NCBI RefSeq assembly: GCF_014205675.1
Contig: NZ_JACIIX010000004.1
Coordinates: forward strand, 124,001-188,000
Direction of reading: 5' to 3'
Source of the DNA: Novispirillum itersonii
GTDB lineage: Bacteria; Pseudomonadota; Alphaproteobacteria; Rhodospirillales; Rhodospirillaceae
DNA: 64,000 nt
Shown: in pieces, positions 58,894 to 64,000 of the stretch
Numbering within the stretch: the stretch's first letter is position 1
Layout: each line of letters opens with the position of its first letter
The notes under the pieces: generated by a model
What the model was told of the DNA's origin: nothing
Seen by the model: only the letters and a program-made list of their open reading frames with translations
Database searches by the model: none
Program-made: the position numbers and the translations under genes

Positions 58894-61074
58894 ATGATGC
58901 GCCAATACGAACTGGTTGAACGGGTACGGTCCTATGACCCCAACGCGGATGAAGATGCCCTCAACCGTGCGTATGTTTATGCGGTGCAGAAACATGGGGC
59001 ACAACTGCGGGCCAGCGGCGACCCCTATTTCTCCCATCCGGTGGAAGTCGCAGGCATTCTGACGCATTACAAGCTGGATGCGTCCACCATCATCACCGCC
59101 CTGCTGCATGACACCATTGAAGATACCGATGCGACCTATGAAGAAATCCGCTCCCTGTTCGGGGAGCAGGTTGCGAAGATGGTTGATGGCGTCACCAAAC
59201 TGACGCGCCTGCAACTCCAGTCCGACCACACCAAGCAGGCGGAGAATTTCCGAAAACTGCTGCTGGCGATGAGCGAGGATATCCGCATCCTTCTCGTCAA
59301 GCTGGCCGACCGTGTGCACAACATGCGCACGCTGCATTACATCAAAAAGCCGGAAAAGCGTCGGCGCATCGCGCTGGAAACCATTGAGATCTACGCCCCG
59401 CTGGCCGAACGCATCGGTATTCAGGAGTTCAAGACCGAACTCGAAGAGAATGCCTTCGCCGAGCTGCACCCCGATGCCCGCGATTCCATCATGGCCCGCC
59501 TGCGGTATCTGGAAGAACAGGGCAGCAGCCTGATCGACCGCATCATGGACCGGCTGCGCGCCACCCTGAAGGAAGCCGGGGTCGAAGCGACCCTGTCCGG
59601 ACGCGAAAAGACCCCCTATTCGATCTGGCGGAAAATGCAGCGCAAGGACGTGGCGTTCGAGCAGCTGTCGGACATCATGGCCTTCCGGGTCATGGTGAAT
59701 TCGCTGGAAGACTGTTACCGCGCCCTTGGCGTCCTGCACTCGGCGTTTCCCATGGTCCCGGGCCGGTTCAAGGATTACATCTCAACCCCCAAGCCGAACG
59801 GGTACCAGTCCCTGCACACCGGGGTGATCGGGCCGGAACAGCACCGCATTGAAATCCAGATCCGCACGCAGGATATGCACGGCGTGGCGGAAATGGGGGT
59901 GGCCGCCCACTGGCGGTATAAGCAGAAGGGCAATTCCGAAACCGCCGACGGGCCGCAGACAGAAGGCAAGCAATACCGCTGGGTGCGGGAACTGCTGGAA
60001 ATTCTGGAGCACACCAACAATCCGGAAGAGTTTCTGGAACACACCAAACTGGAAATGTACCAGGATCAGGTGTTCTGCTTTACCCCGAAAGGCGATCTTT
60101 ACGCCCTGCCCCGTGGTGCCTGCCCGGTGGACTTTGCCTATGCCGTGCACACACAGGTCGGGGATACCTGTGTCGGTGCCCGGGTCAATGGCCGGATGGT
60201 TCCCCTGCGCTCAGAACTGAGCAACGGCGATCAGGTTGAAATCATCACCAGCCCGAAACAGACCCCCAATCCGGAATGGGAACGCTTCGTCGCCTCCGGT
60301 AAGGCCAAAGCCCGGATCCGCCGTTACGTCCGCAACCAGCAGCGCGACCAGCATATCGACCTTGGCCGGAAGATCCTGTCTCAGGCCTTCAAGGCTGAAG
60401 GGTATGACCTGACGGAAAAAGGTCTGCAAGGGGTTGTCAAAAAGTTCAAGGTTGATGCGGTTGATGACATTCTGGCCGAAGTCGGATTGGGTCACCTGAC
60501 CGCCAGTGAAGTGGTTCTGGCGGTTTATCCGGGCATCCGGATGTCCAAAACTCAGCCTGTTACACAGGAAACCGTGATCCGCAGCCCGTCCGGCCCCAAA
60601 GGCAAGGATGGGTATCCCGCCCGCCATGCCGTGCCGATCAAGGGGCTTATTCCCGGCATGGCCCTGCATTACGCCCGCTGCTGCCATCCTCTGCCGGGGG
60701 ACCGTATCGTCGGTATTGTTTCCACCGGCCGCGGAGTCACCATTCACACTATTGACTGTGATCAGCTCAGCCAGTTCTCTGAACAACCGGAACGCTGGCT
60801 GGATCTGGCATGGGATGTTGACAACAACACCCACAATCACGTTGGCCGGATCAGTCTGGTCGTCTCCAACGAACCCAGCAGCCTGGGGACCCTCTCGACA
60901 ATCATCTCCAAGAATATGGGGAACATCACCAATCTGAAGGTGACCAATAGAACATCAGATTTTTATGATATGATTGTTGATATTGATGTCCGCGACGCTA
61001 AACACCTGATCAACATCATTGCCGCCCTGCGGGCAACGCCGGAGGTCAACTCCGTGGAACGTGCCCGGCACTAA
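58894..61074 (+). CDS. rsh: Bifunctional (p)ppGpp synthetase/hydrolase Rel/SpoT
   Basis: The 726-residue protein has all Rsh domains in order. The HD hydrolase (about residues 30-185) has HDTIEDTDATYEEI. The synthetase (about 220-350) has EKTPYSIWRKMQRK. A TGS domain lies around 400-465, and a C-terminal ACT domain around 650-726. It makes and degrades (p)ppGpp in the stringent response. Both catalytic signatures look intact, so it is bifunctional. I start at the ATG at 58894; a GTG at 58861 and an ATG at 58897 are alternatives. It follows rpoZ, as in many alphaproteobacteria. Confidence 0.95.
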   Translation: MMRQYELVERVRSYDPNADEDALNRAYVYAVQKHGAQLRASGDPYFSHPVEVAGILTHYKLDASTIITALLHDTIEDTDATYEEIRSLFGEQVAKMVDGVTKLTRLQLQSDHTKQAENFRKLLLAMSEDIRILLVKLADRVHNMRTLHYIKKPEKRRRIALETIEIYAPLAERIGIQEFKTELEENAFAELHPDARDSIMARLRYLEEQGSSLIDRIMDRLRATLKEAGVEATLSGREKTPYSIWRKMQRKDVAFEQLSDIMAFRVMVNSLEDCYRALGVLHSAFPMVPGRFKDYISTPKPNGYQSLHTGVIGPEQHRIEIQIRTQDMHGVAEMGVAAHWRYKQKGNSETADGPQTEGKQYRWVRELLEILEHTNNPEEFLEHTKLEMYQDQVFCFTPKGDLYALPRGACPVDFAYAVHTQVGDTCVGARVNGRMVPLRSELSNGDQVEIITSPKQTPNPEWERFVASGKAKARIRRYVRNQQRDQHIDLGRKILSQAFKAEGYDLTEKGLQGVVKKFKVDAVDDILAEVGLGHLTASEVVLAVYPGIRMSKTQPVTQETVIRSPSGPKGKDGYPARHAVPIKGLIPGMALHYARCCHPLPGDRIVGIVSTGRGVTIHTIDCDQLSQFSEQPERWLDLAWDVDNNTHNHVGRISLVVSNEPSSLGTLSTIISKNMGNITNLKVTNRTSDFYDMIVDIDVRDAKHLINIIAALRATPEVNSVERARH

Positions 61075-61191
61075 TATCGCACTCACCGGCCACGGTCCCG
61101 AAGCGGCCCCTTTTCCTCAAGGGGCGGCACCGGTACACTGTGGCCGGTTTATTCGCTTTCCCTGAAGCAGCCCCCCGCATCCGGAGCTGAC

Positions 61192-63216
61192 ATGTCTTTC
61201 CGCACCACGCCCTCCCTGCATGCCCAGATTTCCCGCACGGCTCTCGCCTCAGCTTTGGCTGCGTCCCTGCTCGTTGCCCCGGCGGTGATCGACGCCGCCT
61301 TTCCGGGCATGAAGGGGATGGTTTCCGTTGCGCAGGCCGCGGTCCTGTCCGACTCTGACCGGCAGGCCTATGCCAATGCCTTCGATGCGGCTGACGCCGG
61401 TCAATGGGGCCGGGCGGAGCAGTGGGCTGCACAGGCGCGGTCGCCGGTTCTGCGGGATGTCATCCTCGGCCGGTCGCTGATCGCTGCGGGAAACACTCCG
61501 TCTTTTGCTGACCTTCGGGCTTTCATCGGAGATCATCCCGGCTGGCCGGAAATGGCCGCTCTGAAACGTCGGACCGAAGAGGTCCTGACCGGTCAGGAGT
61601 CCGCCCGCGAGGTTCTGGATTGGTTTTCCGCCAATCCTCCCCGGACCGGGCATGGCAAACTGATGTATGCCATCGCGCTCGACACACAGGGAAAGCACCA
61701 ACAGGCGGCAGCGGTCGCGCTGGAGGCATGGCATAATGAAGCTATGTCAATGGCCGATGAAAAGAAGCTTCTCAGCTTGTTTGGGGATAGTTTTTCAGGG
61801 GCTGACCATCAAAAGCGGGCCGATGTTGCGCTGTGGGAAGGTCGGGCATCGGACGCCCGGGAAATGATGGAACGGGTCGATGCAGGGTATAAGGCGCTGA
61901 TTCAGGCCCGCCTTGCCTTTCAGGACGGCAAAGGCAATGTCGATGCGCTGGTGAAGAAGGTTCCCGCCTCCCTCAGTGCGGATCCCGGCCTGCTGTTTGA
62001 CCGTATCGAATGGCGCCGCAAAAAAGATATGGATCAGGATGCCGCCGCCCTGCTGAAGAGCCCCGGCGCCGATAAGGCCTTCCCCGAGCGCTGGGGCAAA
62101 GAGCGCCTGATCATCAGCCGGTCTTTACTGGAAAAGGGGCTGGTCTCGCAGGCCTATGAAACCGCCCGCCGCCACCGGCTGACCTCCGGCGCGACCTACG
62201 CCGAGCTGGAATGGCTGGCCGGATGGATCGCATTCCGTCACCTGAAGGACGCCAAAAGCGGACTTACCCATTTCCGGGCATTTGAGGAAGCGGTCAGCAC
62301 CACTATCAGTATTGGGCGTGGTGCCTATTGGCATGGCCGCGCCGCCGAAGCCCTTGGGATGACGGAACAGGCCCGCAGCGCCTATCTCAAGGCCGCCGAG
62401 GAAGGCACCACCTTCTACGGTCAGCTGGCGGCTGAAAAGCTGCGTCAGCCCCTGACCTTGCCGGCAACCCCGATGCCATCGGCAGAAGACCGGGCCGCCT
62501 TTAACCGCAACCCTCTGGTCAAGGTGGTGCAGGCTCTGGGGGACCTTGACCGCAACCGCGACATCCTCCTCTTCAGCACCCGTCTGGTAGAGGATGCACC
62601 GACCCCGGGGCAAAGGACGCTGGCCCTTGAACTGGGCCGCACGGTCGGCGGCGTGGACACCGGGGTCGCCCTGTCCCGCAAGGCCGCCCTGAAGGGGCAT
62701 ATCAACCTTGATATTGCCTACCCACTGCCCGGCTTTGATCTGCCGGACAGCCCGGAGTCTGCCCTGACACTGGCGATTATCCGGCAGGAGAGCAATTTCT
62801 CGACCAATGCCACCTCCCGGGTCGGGGCCAAGGGCCTGATGCAGCTGATGCCTGCCACGGCAAAAGGTGTGGCCAGCAAGCTTGGTGTCGGCTTTCAGGA
62901 AGCCAGCCTGACAGCAGAGCCGCGCTACAACGTCCGCCTTGGCTCGTCCTATCTTTCCGATCTCGTCGATCGCTTCAGCGGATCTTATGTGATGGCGATT
63001 GCCGGATACAATGCGGGCCCGGGCCGACCGGCCAAATGGGTAAAAGAGTTCGGCGATCCGCGGGCCGGTGAGATTGACGTGATCGACTGGATTGAGTCGA
63101 TCCCATTCACAGAAACCCGCAACTATGTCCAGCGGGTTCTCGAAGGGGTGCAGGTATACCGGTTCCGTCTCGGGCACGGGGAACGCAGCCTGCGGCTGAC
63201 CAACGACCTCCGCTGA
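61192..63216 (+). CDS. Soluble lytic transglycosylase
   Basis: This enzyme cleaves peptidoglycan to form 1,6-anhydromuramyl products. The 674-residue precursor has an N-terminal signal peptide of about 35 residues (region LASALAASLLVAPAV). A long helical superhelix of about 450 residues follows, like Slt70. The C-terminal catalytic SLT domain has Glu533 in IIRQESNFS, then GAKGLMQLMPATAKGVA, and NVRLGSSYLSDL with AGYNAGPGRPAKW. It is probably periplasmic or loosely bound to the outer membrane. It lies after rsh, with a terminator about 110 bases downstream. Confidence 0.94.
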   Translation: MSFRTTPSLHAQISRTALASALAASLLVAPAVIDAAFPGMKGMVSVAQAAVLSDSDRQAYANAFDAADAGQWGRAEQWAAQARSPVLRDVILGRSLIAAGNTPSFADLRAFIGDHPGWPEMAALKRRTEEVLTGQESAREVLDWFSANPPRTGHGKLMYAIALDTQGKHQQAAAVALEAWHNEAMSMADEKKLLSLFGDSFSGADHQKRADVALWEGRASDAREMMERVDAGYKALIQARLAFQDGKGNVDALVKKVPASLSADPGLLFDRIEWRRKKDMDQDAAALLKSPGADKAFPERWGKERLIISRSLLEKGLVSQAYETARRHRLTSGATYAELEWLAGWIAFRHLKDAKSGLTHFRAFEEAVSTTISIGRGAYWHGRAAEALGMTEQARSAYLKAAEEGTTFYGQLAAEKLRQPLTLPATPMPSAEDRAAFNRNPLVKVVQALGDLDRNRDILLFSTRLVEDAPTPGQRTLALELGRTVGGVDTGVALSRKAALKGHINLDIAYPLPGFDLPDSPESALTLAIIRQESNFSTNATSRVGAKGLMQLMPATAKGVASKLGVGFQEASLTAEPRYNVRLGSSYLSDLVDRFSGSYVMAIAGYNAGPGRPAKWVKEFGDPRAGEIDVIDWIESIPFTETRNYVQRVLEGVQVYRFRLGHGERSLRLTNDLR

Positions 63217-63322
63217 TCCCAGAGGACTTCCAGGTCAGGGCTTCACGTTCCCCGAAAACACACCCCTCCGGCCATTTTGCGGACGGCACTCACGACACTC
63301 TCAGAGACAGCCCCAAAGACAC

Positions 63323-63361
63323 AAAAGGGGCCGCACCCAATGCCGGTGCGGCCCCTTTTTT
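63323..63361. terminator. Bidirectional Rho-independent terminator
   Basis: A perfect 15-bp stem (63323-63337 with 63345-63359) has a seven-base loop and a T run to 63361. It separates the converging transglycosylase and bactofilin genes. Confidence 0.92.
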
Positions 63362-63391
63362 CATCTGAAACGTGACTGATGACAGAGGCAA

Positions 63392-63871
63392 TCAGCTGGC
63401 CGCAGCGGCAACAGCCTTATCCGCAAGCAGGCCATCCACCTTGCCATCCCCTTTGCTGGCGTTGGCAAGCTTCAGGTCACCCTTCCGGCTTTCCAGCGCA
63501 GCGCTGTCGGTCATGCGGCGGCAGTGCCCTTCCATAAAAGCACCCGGCTCAATTGCCAGACTCTCATGGGTGACGTCACCGATCATCCGCGCCGTCGCCG
63601 CCAGGAACACGGTGGCAGCCCGGACCTGCCCGGTCACCCGGCCATGCAGGCGCACCGTTTCTGCCTTGATTTCCCCGGTCACGCTGCCATTCACTCCGAC
63701 AATCAGGACGCTGCACTGAATGTCGCCTTCGACGGCACCGTCAATCTGGATCTCGCCGGAACTGGCAAGATCACCGGTGATGGACAGATCGGCGCTGATG
63801 ATGGACGGCACAGGGCGCCCCGACGCCTGCTGACGGTCCACGGCATGCGATTTGCTAGCTTTCGAAAACAT
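63392..63871 (-). CDS. Bactofilin family cytoskeletal protein
   Basis: The 159-residue protein is a bactofilin (polymer-forming cytoskeletal, DUF583). The core (about residues 25-130) has regular Gly/Val-rich beta-helix repeats such as LSITGDLASSGEIQIDGAVEGDI and VTGEIKAETVRLHGRVTGQV. Both ends are basic and flexible. It forms filaments near the membrane and often organises cell-wall enzymes. Its ATG at 63871 lies inside the end of the upstream M23 peptidase gene, which it overlaps by 17 bases, so the two are coupled. Such a pairing is known for peptidoglycan peptidases. Confidence 0.92.
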   Translation of the reverse strand: MFSKASKSHAVDRQQASGRPVPSIISADLSITGDLASSGEIQIDGAVEGDIQCSVLIVGVNGSVTGEIKAETVRLHGRVTGQVRAATVFLAATARMIGDVTHESLAIEPGAFMEGHCRRMTDSAALESRKGDLKLANASKGDGKVDGLLADKAVAAAAS

Positions 63872-64000
63872 TGCTTCCCGCCTTGATGAATCTGTCCGGA
63901 TTGCGCGGCCTGTCGTTAACAATCACCTCGTAATGAAGATGAGCGCCGGTCGATCGTCCGCTGTTCCCCAGGAGCCCGATCAGGGACGTTCTGTCCACCT
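63855..64000 (-). CDS. M23 family peptidase, C-terminal fragment
   Basis: The frame enters from the right edge (64000) and ends at a TAG at 63855-63857, so only the last 47 residues are seen. It contains NSGRSTGAHLHYEV, the late signature of M23 metallopeptidases with the HLH zinc/catalytic motif, followed by IVNDRPRNPDRFIKAGSNVFES. M23 peptidases cut peptidoglycan cross-links. The gene ends within the start of the bactofilin gene. The rest lies beyond the window. Confidence 0.88.
   Translation of the reverse strand, partial: VDRTSLIGLLGNSGRSTGAHLHYEVIVNDRPRNPDRFIKAGSNVFES

Overview
The window is a GC-rich (roughly 60%), densely coded piece of an alphaproteobacterial chromosome. Gene order and protein types point to the Rhodospirillales: a K+-independent H+-translocating pyrophosphatase, DUF2336 and DUF4170 proteins, GapR (DUF2312), a CBP3-type cytochrome bc1 chaperone, a RibB-X riboflavin enzyme and a single bifunctional Rel/SpoT. 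The genus cannot be fixed from sequence alone. I see no prophage, insertion sequence, integron, CRISPR array or rRNA. One tRNA, tRNA-Pro(GGG), is present.

Layout. 1-5.8 kb: end of xthA, a DUF2336 protein, a two-domain DUF4170 protein, mazG coupled to a lipoprotein gene, a GT-B-like protein and a low-complexity hypothetical. 5.8-11.1 kb (minus): tRNA-Pro, merR-type regulator, ihfA, fabH, plsX, rpmF, yceD-like gene and a CBP3 chaperone, i.e. the fatty-acid/phospholipid initiation block; bamE diverges at 11.3 kb. 11.8-22.4 kb (minus): hppA, then fliL-like, thiL, nusB, ribH, ribBX, ribE, ribD, nrdR, glyA and rpiB. This riboflavin block makes lumazine and riboflavin, but its RibA-like domain has lost the zinc cysteines, so GTP cyclohydrolase II must be encoded elsewhere. 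22.5-25.7 kb (minus): three valine-catabolism enzymes (isobutyryl-CoA dehydrogenase type, 3-hydroxyisobutyryl-CoA hydrolase, 3-hydroxyisobutyrate dehydrogenase).

26-40.7 kb: metY and hemB, an alpha/beta hydrolase, an FCD-type GntR regulator followed by an aldehyde dehydrogenase, a flavin reductase, motA-motB, bpt, and a TRAP transporter locus. The TRAP locus has two near-duplicate Tat-exported binding proteins (plus strand) facing dctQ-dctM (minus strand). Candidate GntR-type palindromes sit upstream of the valine operon, the gntR gene and dctQM, suggesting one regulon.

40.7-47 kb (minus): parC and the recO-era-rnc-lepB-pdxJ block, which lacks the usual acpS. 47.4-53.6 kb: an OmpA-like porin, gapR, a two-gene cassette of a GCS2-type carboxylate-amine ligase and an N-formylglutamate amidohydrolase-family protein, pyk, and a secreted hypothetical. 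A G-quadruplex-forming tract lies in the leader of the cassette. 53.8-64 kb: dapA, smpB, a molybdopterin oxidoreductase, a family-5-like uracil-DNA glycosylase with a NYN-domain protein, folK, rpoZ, rsh, a soluble lytic transglycosylase, and a bactofilin whose start overlaps the end of an M23 peptidase gene.

The window is mostly housekeeping. The most interesting items are regulatory or architectural: the candidate GntR regulon, the G-quadruplex ahead of the ligase/amidohydrolase cassette, a tandemly duplicated Shine-Dalgarno/start module inside the mazG tail, the paralogous TRAP binding proteins separated by an AT-rich spacer, and the RibX-type degenerate domain. No clearly new defence or mobile system was found.
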